DNA of 23,266 nucleotides from CAZJDV01 sp964544865. GTDB lineage: Bacteria; Chloroflexota; Dehalococcoidia; Lucifugimonadales; CAJWER01. The stretch covers positions 1-23,266 of the forward strand of contig CAZJDV010000037.1 in the NCBI GenBank assembly GCA_964544865.1. The letters run 5' to 3'. The notes under the pieces are model-generated. The model was not told where the DNA came from. It saw nothing but the letters and a program-made list of their open reading frames with translations, and searched no databases. How positions within the stretch are numbered: the first letter of the stretch is position 1; each line of letters opens with the position of its first letter. Positions 7,120-15,416 of this stretch are shown here, piece after piece. The translations under genes and the position numbers were made by a program.

Positions 7120-7749
7120 CTACCTGGAGTAAAACTCCACGATAAGACGTGAATCAATCCCCAGATCGATCTCGGCGGCGGTCGGCAAAGATACTATTTG
7201 CCCCCTCAACTCTTCGGTGTCAAGACTGAGCCATTGCGGCACCGGGCGCTTCGGGATGCCGTCGGTAATAGCCTCGATAAACGCGGGTATCGAGTCGCCT
7301 ACCTTCTTCCAGGCCACGGTGTCTCCAGGCTTGACCTGGTAGGACGGGATATCGACCCGCTTGTCATTGACCATGAAATGCCCGTGGTTGACGAACTGCC
7401 TGGCCTGGGACCGCGAGTCCGCGAAGCAAAGCCTGTAGACGGTATTGTCCAGCCGCGTCTCGAGCAGTTGCAGCAGCAGGTCGCCGGTGACTCCGGGCTG
7501 GTCCTTCGCCACATCGAAATATTTGCGGAACTGACGTTCCAATACGCCATACGCGAACCGGGCCTTTTGCTTCTCTCTAAGCTGTATCGCCCACTCGGAC
7601 GACCGCCTCCTGCGGGGGATCTGCTCGCCCGGCGGGCGCTTGCGACGATCTACCGCACACCTGGGCGTGTAGCAACGCTCCCCTTTCAGGAACAGTTTTT
7701 CACCTATTCGACGACATCGACGGCATACCGGATCAATATATCGTGCCAT
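7120..7749 (-). CDS. rpsD: 30S ribosomal protein S4
   Basis: 209 residues. This is the zinc-binding form: C9, C12, C26 and C31 make a CxxC...C-x4-C site near the N-terminus. The S4 RNA-binding domain follows (ETRLDNTVYRLCFADSRSQARQFVNHGHFMVN), and the protein ends in SRLIVEFYSR. S4 is a primary 16S rRNA binder that starts 30S body assembly. It is separated from rpsK by an inserted membrane-protein gene, which is unusual. An 88-bp gap upstream (7750-7837) holds no gene and only a weak ribosome site. Confidence 0.97.
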   Translation of the reverse strand: MARYIDPVCRRCRRIGEKLFLKGERCYTPRCAVDRRKRPPGEQIPRRRRSSEWAIQLREKQKARFAYGVLERQFRKYFDVAKDQPGVTGDLLLQLLETRLDNTVYRLCFADSRSQARQFVNHGHFMVNDKRVDIPSYQVKPGDTVAWKKVGDSIPAFIEAITDGIPKRPVPQWLSLDTEELRGQIVSLPTAAEIDLGIDSRLIVEFYSR

Positions 7750-7837
7750 ACTCGTTCTACGTCCCGTCCTCCCTCAAGATTTGGGTCGGATGACCGCTTT
7801 CCCCTTGCCGGGGCGCCGGGCCAAACGCCTATGTTGA

Positions 7838-8659
7838 CTACGTGGCCACCAGCCCCAACTCCCTCGAGAGTGCGGCAACGTCGTATCCCTCTTTTCTCAC
7901 CCTCATGTCGTAATAAAACAGCGTCCAGCCTATGAACAGTACCGGCGGCACCACGACTGCTACCGTCATTTGGCCCAGAGCGAGTATCACATTAGCGACC
8001 CTCGATGCAGGGTCGGCGCTGGCCAGCGCCGAGACGGCCGCAAACGGTATGCTCACAACTATCGCCAGCCCCATCGCCACCAGCAAGAAAGTGAGGCCGA
8101 CTCCGAACGTCTTCCACCAGCTTCCTCGCACCAGCGCGAAGCTGCGCCGCAGGGCCTGGACCGACTTATTGCCCTCGACCACTATCGCCTGGACCGCCAT
8201 CGACCAGTATACCGCTAACGCCACCGCCGGAATCATCGCCAGGGTGGCGATAGCCGCGACGACTGGGTTATCCAGGAACGACACCGGCAAGAGCAACGCG
8301 ACTATCGCGATGCCGGCGGTCAACGTCAGCAGCGCCAGGGACCGTGCGCGCCAAAACGCCCTGGCGTGGCAATCTCGAAATACAATCCCTCCAGTTACAC
8401 AATGCTGCCCCACGCCGTACAGGGCGGCGCCATACACATATGCGACGCCCATCGCGGTCAAGAGTCCCGTCAGAGCGACCGAGAGCGCGCCTCCCCAGAT
8501 CTGTGCCAGCACATACGACACCAGCGCCATCGGAGCCTGGACGACTGCCACCAGCACGATCCAAAAGCGAAAATTCCTGCTATAGACCGCAAACGTCTCG
8601 TCCAGCAGCGAAACGAGATTGCGGGGCGGCAACGCCGCCTGTGGCCGGCTCTCTAACAT
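7838..8659 (-). CDS. Integral membrane protein, GPDPase membrane-domain-like
   Basis: 273 residues with about six predicted helices, roughly at 32-54, 58-84, 106-128, 133-156, 187-212 and 222-248. The loop between helices 4 and 5 (VVEGNKSVQALRRSFALVRG followed by SWWKTF) and the C-terminal YYDMRVRKEGYD match the pattern of the glycerophosphoryl diester phosphodiesterase membrane domain and related DUF families, from memory. No catalytic phosphodiesterase domain is attached. The ATG has an AGGGGA ribosome site, 27 bases after the rpsK stop, so it is in the operon. Its job there is unknown. SecY and membrane insertion are suggestive neighbours, but no link is shown. Confidence 0.85.
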   Translation of the reverse strand: MLESRPQAALPPRNLVSLLDETFAVYSRNFRFWIVLVAVVQAPMALVSYVLAQIWGGALSVALTGLLTAMGVAYVYGAALYGVGQHCVTGGIVFRDCHARAFWRARSLALLTLTAGIAIVALLLPVSFLDNPVVAAIATLAMIPAVALAVYWSMAVQAIVVEGNKSVQALRRSFALVRGSWWKTFGVGLTFLLVAMGLAIVVSIPFAAVSALASADPASRVANVILALGQMTVAVVVPPVLFIGWTLFYYDMRVRKEGYDVAALSRELGLVAT

Positions 8660-8686
8660 ATGTCCCCTGAGGACGGACCTCAGCGG

Positions 8687-9073
8687 CTACACCCGCCTGC
8701 GCTTGGGCGGCCTGCAGCCGTTGTGGGGCGCGGGAGTGACATCCCGAATGCTCGTCACCATCAGGCCCGAGCTGTGCAACGTCCTGATCGCGGCCTCCCG
8801 GCCAGGGCCGGGCCCCCTGACGAACACCTCCACCTGTCGAAGCCCGTGTTCCATCGCCTTGCGGACGGCGTTCTCCGCGGCGCGCTGGGCGGCGAATGCC
8901 GTCGACTTCCGCGACCCGCTGAATCCCTCGGTCCCGGCGCTGCCCCAGGCGATCGGATTGCCATGTGTATCGGTCAGCGTTATTAGAGTATTGTTAAATG
9001 TCGACTGGATGTACGCACGCCCGACCGGAACGGTCTTGCGCGTCCGTCGTCTCGTCCTTGGGCTTCGCGGCAT
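8687..9073 (-). CDS. rpsK: 30S ribosomal protein S11
   Basis: 128 residues. Hallmarks are AYIQSTFNNTLITLTDTHGN, the GSRKSTAFAAQRAAENA segment, VRGPGPGREAAIRTL, and the C-terminal PAPHNGCRPPKRRRV. S11 lines the 30S platform near the mRNA exit. It follows rpsM within 9 bases, and GGGAG precedes its ATG. Confidence 0.98.
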   Translation of the reverse strand: MPRSPRTRRRTRKTVPVGRAYIQSTFNNTLITLTDTHGNPIAWGSAGTEGFSGSRKSTAFAAQRAAENAVRKAMEHGLRQVEVFVRGPGPGREAAIRTLHSSGLMVTSIRDVTPAPHNGCRPPKRRRV

Positions 9074-9082
9074 GTATCTCCC

Positions 9083-9466
9083 TTATGTCCTTGTTACAGT
9101 GTGGCGGCGGCCGGCGACCGGGACCCTCCTGCCGCGCTTGGCTCGAGCGTTCGTGCGGGTGCGCTGCCCTCTCACGGGCAGGCCTCGCCTGTGCCGCGTC
9201 CCTCGATAGCTGCCGATATCGATGAGACGCCTGATGTTCATGTTGGTCTCGCGCCGCAGGTCGCCTTCGACCCGAGTGTCCCGATCGACGATCTCCCTGA
9301 TACGGGTCAATTGCGTCTCGGTCAATTCCCGCACGTGGGGATTCCCATCGATTGCGACCTTTTCTACGATCTGTTTGGCCGTGGTCAGCCCTATCCCGTA
9401 GACATGCTGCAGGGAGATTTCGACCCTCTTGTTGTCTGGTATGTTAACGCCCGAGACTATCGCCAT
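9083..9466 (-). CDS. rpsM: 30S ribosomal protein S13
   Basis: 127 residues. The N-terminus GVNIPDNKRVEISLQHVYGIG is characteristic of S13, as are the central NIRRLIDIGSYRGTRHRRGLPVRGQRT block and the basic end. S13 sits in the 30S head, contacts L5 across the subunit interface (bridge B1b), and reaches P-site tRNA. That matters here because L5 in this operon carries a large extension. Confidence 0.98.
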   Translation of the reverse strand: MAIVSGVNIPDNKRVEISLQHVYGIGLTTAKQIVEKVAIDGNPHVRELTETQLTRIREIVDRDTRVEGDLRRETNMNIRRLIDIGSYRGTRHRRGLPVRGQRTRTNARAKRGRRVPVAGRRHTVTRT

Positions 9467-9497
9467 GATCTCTCCGTGTGCTGGCCGCCCAGCGAAC

Positions 9498-9611
9498 TTA
9501 ACCCTGCCGCTGCTTGTGCCTTAGATTTTCGCAGACAATCATCACCCGCCCGCGACGACGGACCACCCGGCATTTGGCGCATCTTTTCTTCACGGATGCA
9601 GAAACCTTCAT
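9498..9611 (-). CDS. rpmJ: 50S ribosomal protein L36
   Basis: A 37-residue gene read directly from the minus strand: ATG at 9609-9611, TAA at 9498-9500. The product begins MKVSASVKKRCAKC and ends ENLRHKQRQG. It has the full zinc-ribbon set C11, C14, C27 and H32, so it is the zinc-binding type. GAGGGAG precedes the start. The position between infA and rpsM is canonical. Confidence 0.96.
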   Translation of the reverse strand: MKVSASVKKRCAKCRVVRRRGRVMIVCENLRHKQRQG

Positions 9612-9627
9612 CGCATGCTCCCTCGGC

Positions 9628-9846
9628 CTATCTGAAACGGTAGGTTATCCTGCCTCGGGTCAGGTCGTATGGTGAAAGCTCGACCATCACCCTGTCTCCC
9701 GGCAGTATCCGGATATAGTTCACCCGAAGCCGTCCGGATATCTTGGCCATCACCTCGTGTCCATTGGGCAACTCGACCCTGAACGTCGCGTCCCTTAGAG
9801 ACTCTGACACGACGCCCTCGACCTCTATCGCTTCCTTTTTTGGCAT
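9628..9846 (-). CDS. infA: Translation initiation factor IF-1
   Basis: 72 residues, exactly the usual IF-1 length. The OB-fold landmarks GVVSESLRDATFRVEL, GHEVMAKISGRLRVNYIRILPGDRV and DLTRGRITYRFR are all present. IF-1 occupies the 30S A site during initiation. ATG start, 19 bases after the map stop codon, with an AGGGGA-like ribosome site. Confidence 0.98.
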   Translation of the reverse strand: MPKKEAIEVEGVVSESLRDATFRVELPNGHEVMAKISGRLRVNYIRILPGDRVMVELSPYDLTRGRITYRFR

Positions 9847-9865
9847 CCCATCCCCTGGACGTGGT

Positions 9866-10609
9866 TCACGGCGAACTCAGGACCTCGGCGCCGCTCTTCG
9901 TTATCGCAACGGTGTCCTCGAAATGGGCGGACAGCGCGCCGTCGGCTGTGACCACTGTCCAGCTATCGTCGAGCAGCGACGTCTCCCCCGTCCCCAGATT
10001 CAGCATCGGCTCAATGGCGATCGTCATTCCCTCTCGAAGCAGCGACCCTCGTCCCGCCACGCCGTAGTTGGGCACCTGCGGCTCCTCGTGCAGGTCGCGG
10101 CCGATGCCGTGGCCCACGTATTGCCGGACCACACCGTAACCCCTGGCCTCGCCATAGGCCTGAACCGCCGCGGATATGTCCCCCACCCGGGCCCCCGCCT
10201 TTACCTGGCCGATGGCGAGCCTTAACGATTCCCTGGTGTCGTCGATCAGACGCTGGCGCTCTTCGGTTATCTCTCCGACCCCCACTGTGAACGCGCTATC
10301 GGAGTGGAACCCCCCGACAACAGCGCCTATGTCGACGCTGATAATGTCGCCCGATCTCAGCGCTCTTTTCGACGGTATTCCGTGGACGATCTGCTCGTTG
10401 AATGATGTGCAGATCGTCGCAGGAAACCCATAAAGTCCCTTGAAGGACGGTATCGCCTCAAATTCCCTGATCGTTTTCTCAGCTATTCGGTCCAGCTCGG
10501 CGGTGGTCACGCCGGGCTCAATAGCGTCGCGGAGCCTGTCCTTCGCGATGGACAGCACCCTGCCCGCCTCTCGCATGAGGTCCAGCTCTCTGGCAGACTT
10601 TATGGTCAC
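9866..10609 (-). CDS. map: Methionine aminopeptidase type I
   Basis: About 247 residues from the GTG at 10607-10609, chosen because AAGGTG lies six bases upstream and the product then begins at TIKSARELDLMREAG, as in the family. The frame is open up to a GTG at 10669 but without a ribosome site. The dinuclear metal ligands and catalytic histidine are all visible: H76 (IVHGIP), D93 (SVDIG), D104 (HSDSAF), H167 (GHGIG), E200 (AIEPML) and E231 (FEDTV). It removes N-terminal Met from new proteins. A 145-bp gap separates it from adk. Confidence 0.95.
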   Translation of the reverse strand: MTIKSARELDLMREAGRVLSIAKDRLRDAIEPGVTTAELDRIAEKTIREFEAIPSFKGLYGFPATICTSFNEQIVHGIPSKRALRSGDIISVDIGAVVGGFHSDSAFTVGVGEITEERQRLIDDTRESLRLAIGQVKAGARVGDISAAVQAYGEARGYGVVRQYVGHGIGRDLHEEPQVPNYGVAGRGSLLREGMTIAIEPMLNLGTGETSLLDDSWTVVTADGALSAHFEDTVAITKSGAEVLSSP

Positions 10610-10671
10610 ACCGGGCACCTTGTGAGCACCCAATGTCGATGTGTACCTGATCCTAATACCCCCCGACACGC

Positions 10672-10715
10672 TCTGTCCAGCCTGGACCTGTCAACCTACC
10701 CGTACAATGATAGCA
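10672..10715 (-). promoter_or_regulatory. Possible internal promoter/operator before map
   Basis: The adk-map gap is the longest non-coding stretch inside the superoperon. On the minus strand it contains TGCTATCAT (10715-10707), which fits an extended -10 element, followed by an interrupted palindrome GTCCAG-C-CTGGAC (10675-10687). No good -35 is placed upstream of that -10. A TTGACA nearby has no -10 at the right distance. The call is tentative. Confidence 0.22.
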
Positions 10716-10754
10716 CTTTTGTCGTATCCGCCCTCGGCCGCGTCGCCGCCGGGT

Positions 10755-11420
10755 TTACGGCAACTCCCGCCGGCCCGCTCCATCGTTCAATGCATCCATG
10801 ATCGCATCGCCGACCCGCTCGACGGCGCCCTCCCCGTCCACCTCGCGCAGGATACCCGACCGACGATAATACTCGACCAGCGGGGCCGTCTCGTCCAGGT
10901 AGACCTGGATCCGCTTTTCCACCGCCTCCGGCCTGTCGTCGTCTCGCTGATACAGCTCACCGCCGCACAGGTCGCATTCGTCTTCACTTCGAGGCTGAGC
11001 GAACTCCTTGTGGTACGAGGTCTGACAGTTCCGGCAGATCAATCTGCCGGCCAGCCTGCGCACCAGCTCCTCCCGACTCACCTTGATGTTGACCGTCCTA
11101 TCGATGCCCCCTTGATCCGCCATCGCCTGGTCCAGGGCCTCGGCCTGCCCGGGGGTCCGAGGGAAGCCGTCCAGCAGGAAACCGCCCTCGCCTTCGTGGT
11201 CCGCGACCCACCCCATGACCATCTCGATGGTCACGTCGTCGGGCACCAGCACTCCGCGCTCCATGTACGAGCGCGCCAGCCGTCCCAACTCCGTGTCTCG
11301 CCTCTGGTGATCGCGGAACAGGTCTCCCGAGGACACATGAGGGACACCGATCGCTTCGGCTGCTCTTGCCGTCTGGGTACCTTTTCCAGCCCCCGGCGGG
11401 CCTATCAATATCACCTTCAA
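10755..11420 (-). CDS. adk: Adenylate kinase, zinc-type LID
   Basis: 221 residues. It interconverts ATP+AMP and 2 ADP. The P-loop GPPGAGKGT is at residues 7-15, the AMP-binding SSGDLFRD at 30-37, and DGFPRTPGQAEAL at 84-96. The LID carries a four-cysteine zinc site (C129, C132, C149, C152), as in Gram-positive and Chloroflexota enzymes. The start is TTG at 11418-11420, with AAGGTG nine bases upstream; no ATG is nearby that keeps the P-loop strand. It is 43 bp from secY. Confidence 0.96.
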   Translation of the reverse strand: MKVILIGPPGAGKGTQTARAAEAIGVPHVSSGDLFRDHQRRDTELGRLARSYMERGVLVPDDVTIEMVMGWVADHEGEGGFLLDGFPRTPGQAEALDQAMADQGGIDRTVNIKVSREELVRRLAGRLICRNCQTSYHKEFAQPRSEDECDLCGGELYQRDDDRPEAVEKRIQVYLDETAPLVEYYRRSGILREVDGEGAVERVGDAIMDALNDGAGRRELP

Positions 11421-11463
11421 CTATATCGACACCTTCTGACGCAGGCGAGAGAGGCTCCGGACG

Positions 11464-12792
11464 CTAGCGTATGAACCCTTCGTAGTTGCGCATCAGTAGC
11501 TGCGCCTCAAGCTGCCGCATGGTGTCCAGGGCGACACCCACCATTATTAGCAGGCTGAAGCTGCTTATGGTAAGGGCGCGGACATCGGTCAGCACCGTTA
11601 CAAAGAATGGAATGATCGCTATCGCACCCAGGAAGAACGCACCACCCCACGTGATACGGATGATGACGCGGTTCAGGTACTCCTCGGTTGGACGGCCCGG
11701 CCTGATGCCGGGTATGAAGCCGCCGTTGCGTTGCAAGTTCTCCGCCAGTTTCTGCTGCTGAAATATGATCATCGTGTAGAAGAACGTGAACAGGACCACC
11801 AGGATGAACAGGCCGGCATAGTACGGGAAGCGCGAGGGGTCCAGCGTGTCCGACAGGAATCGGGCGAACCGCACCATGAAGCTATCGCTCATCGGGTTCC
11901 TGAAGTAGCTCGCAACCGTGATCGGGAGGATCATCATAGACGATGCGAAAATCAACGGGATCATACCGGCCGAATTGACGCGCAGGGGCAGGAATGTCGC
12001 GCCGCTCTGGCGCTGCATGCGTCCGCCGCGAAATACGCTGCGGCCGTACTGCACCGGCACCCTCCGCTGGGCCTCGGTGAACAGCACGATTACGTAGATA
12101 ATGGCCAGGGCGAGGCCGGCAAGCAGAAGAAGCCCCGCGCCCGGCTCGAGCAGCGCCCGGCCGATAACCTGGGGAAGCCGCGAAACGATGCCGCCGAATA
12201 TGATGAGCGAGATCCCATTGCCAAGCCCACGCTCGGTAATCAACTCTCCCAGCCATACGCAGAACATGGTCCCGGCGACCATCGATATCAGCATGGCCAT
12301 CGTGGTCAGGTTGAGGCCAAGCTGCGTCTCGGGCGAGAACACGTTACTCAGGAAGGTCAGGGTGCCCCACGACTGGAAAAACGCCACAGGAACGGTAAGC
12401 CAGTGTGTTATCTGGTTGATCCTCTGGCGCCCGTACTCGCCCTCCTGGGACAGATTCTTGAGCTGGGGAACCACCGGCGTTAGGATCTGCATCACGATGG
12501 AGGCCGTGATGTAGGGGTACACGCCTAGCGCCGCAACGCTCATGCTCGCCAGGGCGCCGCCGCTGAATAGGTCCAGGAATCCTAGCAGTGCCTGTCGCTC
12601 GAAGGCCTGCGAGAGCGCCTGGAGGTCGACTCCCGGCACAGGCACGTGAGCGACGAACCGGTATATCACCAGCATGGCCAGGGTGAAAAGTATCTTGGCC
12701 CGAAGGTCGGGGACGCGCATGGCGTCGATCATCGACTGGATAAGCTGGGGCCGGGATACCTCCGACTGGCTGGCGGCCGGGGCCTGTCTCAA
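11464..12792 (-). CDS. secY: Protein translocase subunit SecY
   Basis: 442 residues, a ten-helix pore of the Sec translocon. Landmarks are RVPDLRAKILFTLAMLVIYR, the plug-region FSGGALASMSVAALGVYPYI, GEYGRQRINQIT, and the cytoplasmic loops with GNGISLIIFGGIVSR and NGGFIPGIRPGRPTEEYLNRV. The start is a TTG (12790-12792) overlapping the rplO TGA by four bases, with AAGGAG eight bases upstream. An internal ATG 20 codons later is less well placed. The spc-operon position is canonical. Confidence 0.97.
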   Translation of the reverse strand: MRQAPAASQSEVSRPQLIQSMIDAMRVPDLRAKILFTLAMLVIYRFVAHVPVPGVDLQALSQAFERQALLGFLDLFSGGALASMSVAALGVYPYITASIVMQILTPVVPQLKNLSQEGEYGRQRINQITHWLTVPVAFFQSWGTLTFLSNVFSPETQLGLNLTTMAMLISMVAGTMFCVWLGELITERGLGNGISLIIFGGIVSRLPQVIGRALLEPGAGLLLLAGLALAIIYVIVLFTEAQRRVPVQYGRSVFRGGRMQRQSGATFLPLRVNSAGMIPLIFASSMMILPITVASYFRNPMSDSFMVRFARFLSDTLDPSRFPYYAGLFILVVLFTFFYTMIIFQQQKLAENLQRNGGFIPGIRPGRPTEEYLNRVIIRITWGGAFFLGAIAIIPFFVTVLTDVRALTISSFSLLIMVGVALDTMRQLEAQLLMRNYEGFIR

Positions 12793-13238
12793 TGCGCGAT
12801 CTCCTTGACCCGGCCGCCTGCTGTCTCGATCTTGCGGCGGGCCGCCGCCGAGAACCCGTGTGCCTCGACGACTAGCGCGGACTCGAGCTCGCCTCTGCCG
12901 AGCACCTTTATCGGGTCCTTTAGATTACTAACCAGTCCCTTTTCCAGCAGTAGCTGGGGGGTGACCTCTGTGTCCGCCGGGAACCTCGATAGCTTATCGA
13001 GATTGACCAGGCAGTAAGACTTGCGGAATATGTTGGTGAATCCCCTGACCCTCGGGAGACGCCTGATCAGGGGAAGCTGGCCACCCTCGAAGCCAAGGCG
13101 GACTCCCCCGCCGCTGCGGGAGTTCTGGCCCTTCACCCCCCTCCCGGAGAAGCTGCCGTGGCCGCTACCGTCGCCGCGTCCAATTCTTTTCCGTGGACGC
13201 TTGGCGCCCTTCGGCGGTCTTAGATCATGCTGCTTCAT
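12789..13238 (-). CDS. rplO: 50S ribosomal protein L15
   Basis: 149 residues, the typical length. The glycine-rich N-terminal part (RIGRGDGSGHGSFSGRGVKG, then SRSGGGVRLGFEGGQ) threads into 23S rRNA. The globular C-terminal half ends GFSAAARRKIETAGG. It overlaps secY by four bases and lies 66 bp after rpmD. Confidence 0.97.
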   Translation of the reverse strand: MKQHDLRPPKGAKRPRKRIGRGDGSGHGSFSGRGVKGQNSRSGGGVRLGFEGGQLPLIRRLPRVRGFTNIFRKSYCLVNLDKLSRFPADTEVTPQLLLEKGLVSNLKDPIKVLGRGELESALVVEAHGFSAAARRKIETAGGRVKEIAH

Positions 13239-13304
13239 CTATTACTCGTTCCTCAAACAATCTTCGGTGTCTTGATCATGGTCTCAGCAGATCCCGCGGG
13301 CCGA

Positions 13305-13499
13305 TCAATCGGTCTCGGCGGACGCCTCGGCCACTTCGAGCAGGTGGGGTACCTTGTCGACCATCCCTCTGATGGTCGCGGAGTCCTCGTGTACGACGGT
13401 CTGATGAAGACGCCGCAAACCCAGCCCCGCGACAATCCTGCGTTGGTTCCGGGGGAAGCCGATCGTGCTTTTTCTCAGTGTGATGGCGATTCTAACCAT
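13305..13499 (-). CDS. rpmD: 50S ribosomal protein L30
   Basis: 64 residues. The N-terminal IAITLRKSTIGFPRNQRRIVAGLGLRRLHQTV pattern is typical of the short bacterial L30 family. It follows rpsE after 15 bases, as in most spc operons. Confidence 0.96.
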   Translation of the reverse strand: MVRIAITLRKSTIGFPRNQRRIVAGLGLRRLHQTVVHEDSATIRGMVDKVPHLLEVAEASAETD

Positions 13500-13514
13500 T
13501 CCAGTGACGCCCCT

Positions 13515-14060
13515 CTATCTCCTGCGTTGGGATTGCCGCTGACGCCGTCTCGGAGGTGGGGACTCCACGAGCGCCCGGCGCTTGGCCAATTCCTCCTCTG
13601 TGCCCCGCAGCAGCGAGAGACCCCTGAAAGCAGCCTTTACGCAGTTTACCGGATTGGTGCTCCGGCGGGCTTTCGTCGTAATGTCCTTGATCCCGGCCAA
13701 CTCCACGACAGCCCTGACCGAGCTGCCGGCGATCACGCCCGTCCCTGGAGTCGCCGGTTTTAGCATTACCTCCGCCGCGCCATATTTGACTACGATCTCA
13801 TGAGGTATCGTGGTGTCTTTCAACGGCACGGTGATCATGTTCTTGCGGGCGTTGACACCGCCCTTTCTTACGGCATCGGGCACCGCGTCGGCCTTGCCCA
13901 TCCCCACACCGACCCTTCCCTCACCGTCGCCAACGACCACGAGGGCGTTGAAGCTGAGGTGGCGGCCACCCTTCACGACCTTGGAAACACGGGAGATCTT
14001 GACCACGCGCTCGGTCATCATCCCATCGTCCGATGATCCTCCAGATGAACGTCTGAACAT
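13515..14060 (-). CDS. rpsE: 30S ribosomal protein S5
   Basis: 181 residues. The double-stranded-RNA-binding N-domain (ERVVKISRVSKVVKGGRHLSFNALVVVGD) and the C-domain (MLKPATPGTGVIAGSSVRAVVELAGIKDI) are intact. S5 helps decoding fidelity and has mRNA helicase contacts. A basic tail (PPPRRRQRQSQRRR) ends the protein. The ATG overlaps the rplR TGA by one base. Confidence 0.97.
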   Translation of the reverse strand: MFRRSSGGSSDDGMMTERVVKISRVSKVVKGGRHLSFNALVVVGDGEGRVGVGMGKADAVPDAVRKGGVNARKNMITVPLKDTTIPHEIVVKYGAAEVMLKPATPGTGVIAGSSVRAVVELAGIKDITTKARRSTNPVNCVKAAFRGLSLLRGTEEELAKRRALVESPPPRRRQRQSQRRR

Positions 14061-14431
14061 CAGAAAAGTAGACCTCCCTTGCGCGCTGCATCGGCCAGTC
14101 CCTTGACGCGGCCATGATACTTATATCCGCCGCGGTCGAACACGACGGTGCTCACACCCTTTTCGACGGCACGGCTGGCGACCAGGGCCCCGACCAGCTT
14201 GGATACCTCCGTCTTTGGCTTGCCCTCACGCTGCACCCGCACCTCACCCTCGAGGCTCGATGCGGCTACCAAGGTGATCCCTTTGCTGTCGTCTATCACC
14301 TGCGCGTATATATGACTCATACTACGAAATACCGCCAGTCTTGGACGCTTAGGCACGCCTCTGACCTTGCGCCGGACCCTGCGATGACGCGCGTCTCGCA
14401 TGGCGCTGTTCGTTTTCGATTCTCTTGGCAT
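14060..14431 (-). CDS. rplR: 50S ribosomal protein L18
   Basis: 123 residues, normal for L18, the 5S rRNA-binding protein of the central protuberance. Signature parts are RPRLAVFRSMSHIYAQVIDD and the C-terminal VFDRGGYKYHGRVKGLADAARKGGLLF. It starts at an ATG sharing one base with the rplF TAA. Confidence 0.97.
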   Translation of the reverse strand: MPRESKTNSAMRDARHRRVRRKVRGVPKRPRLAVFRSMSHIYAQVIDDSKGITLVAASSLEGEVRVQREGKPKTEVSKLVGALVASRAVEKGVSTVVFDRGGYKYHGRVKGLADAARKGGLLF

Positions 14432-14979
14432 TACTCTAGGGCCCTCCTGGCGCTCTTGCCCGGCTTGAGCTTGACCTGCTCCCCTCGGTATCGAATGCCC
14501 TTTCCGGTATACGGGTTGGGCGGGCGCACGCGCCTGATCTGCGCCGCGATCTGCCCAACGGCCTGTTTGTGAGTCCCTCGGACCTTGATGACATTGTTCC
14601 CCTCAACCTCCAAGACCAGCCCATCGAGAGGTTCCACCTCCACCGAATGGCTGAGCATCACGTTCAGCGTGATGCTCTTGCCGGTCTGCTGCACGCGGTA
14701 GCCGACGCCCACGAGATCGAGGGTCTTCTCGTAGCCCTCGCTGACTCCGGTCACCATGTTGGCGATTAGGCTGCGCGTCAAGCCGTGCAGGGCCCGATGG
14801 TCGCGCTGGTCCGACGGGCGCGAGATCTTCACAACGCCGTTCTCGCTGGTCACCTGCATGTCCGCGTGAAAGCTCTGGGTCAGCGTCCCCTTGGGCCCCT
14901 TGACGGTCACCCCGTCGTCCCTCAAGGAGAATACGACGCCCTTCGGCAAAACGATCGGTTGGCTTCCTACTCTCGACAT
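14431..14979 (-). CDS. rplF: 50S ribosomal protein L6
   Basis: 182 residues from the ATG at 14977-14979. This start has AGGAG upstream, lies 10 bases after the rpsH stop, and gives the conserved MSRVGSQPIVLPKGV. A longer reading to 15030 would overlap rpsH and is not needed. L6 contacts the sarcin-ricin loop region. The C-terminal signature RRVRPPNPYTGKGIRYRGEQ is present. Confidence 0.97.
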   Translation of the reverse strand: MSRVGSQPIVLPKGVVFSLRDDGVTVKGPKGTLTQSFHADMQVTSENGVVKISRPSDQRDHRALHGLTRSLIANMVTGVSEGYEKTLDLVGVGYRVQQTGKSITLNVMLSHSVEVEPLDGLVLEVEGNNVIKVRGTHKQAVGQIAAQIRRVRPPNPYTGKGIRYRGEQVKLKPGKSARRALE

Positions 14980-14989
14980 CCACGGCTCC

Positions 14990-15409
14990 TTACCAAAAGT
15001 AGCACAGTAACTCTCCCCCGACACTCTCACGCCACGCGCGCCTATCCGTCATCACGCCTTTCGACGTGGAGAGGACTGCTACGCCAAGGCCACCGTAGTA
15101 GCGAGGGATCTCGCCCTTGCCCACGTAAACACGGAGCCCTGGCTTGCTGACTCGCTTGAGCCCGGCGATAGCCGGCTCCCCCTGGTCGCGATAGTGGAGT
15201 GCGATCCTGAGGTCGCCGCGGGGCGATGAGCCACGTACTACCTCGTAGTCCGCCACGAAACCCTCTTCTTTGAGTATTTTCGCGAGCGATACTTTCGTAT
15301 TGGATGTCGGCATGCTCACGGTCTCGTGCCGCACCGCTATGGCGTTGCGGATTCGAGTGAGCATGTCGGCGATCGGGTCCGTTACCGGCACTTTTCCTTT
15401 TCGGCTCAT
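14990..15409 (-). CDS. rpsH: 30S ribosomal protein S8
   Basis: 139 residues. DPIADMLTRIRNAIAVRHETV and the C-terminal GGLGVAVLSTSKGVMTDRRAWRESVGGELLCYFW identify S8, a primary 16S binder and, in E. coli, the translational repressor of the spc operon. It starts seven bases after rpsN. Confidence 0.97.
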   Translation of the reverse strand: MSRKGKVPVTDPIADMLTRIRNAIAVRHETVSMPTSNTKVSLAKILKEEGFVADYEVVRGSSPRGDLRIALHYRDQGEPAIAGLKRVSKPGLRVYVGKGEIPRYYGGLGVAVLSTSKGVMTDRRAWRESVGGELLCYFW

Positions 15410-15416
15410 GTAATAC

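Noticed and set aside
7932..8585. A 217-codon plus-strand open frame opposite the membrane protein gene
   Set aside because: Thr/Ala-rich composition is what the antisense of hydrophobic codons gives; the minus-strand frame has a ribosome site and family-like motifs.
10689..10694. TTGACA on the minus strand upstream of map as a -35 box
   Set aside because: No acceptable -10 hexamer lies 16-18 bases downstream; GCGTGT is at that spacing.
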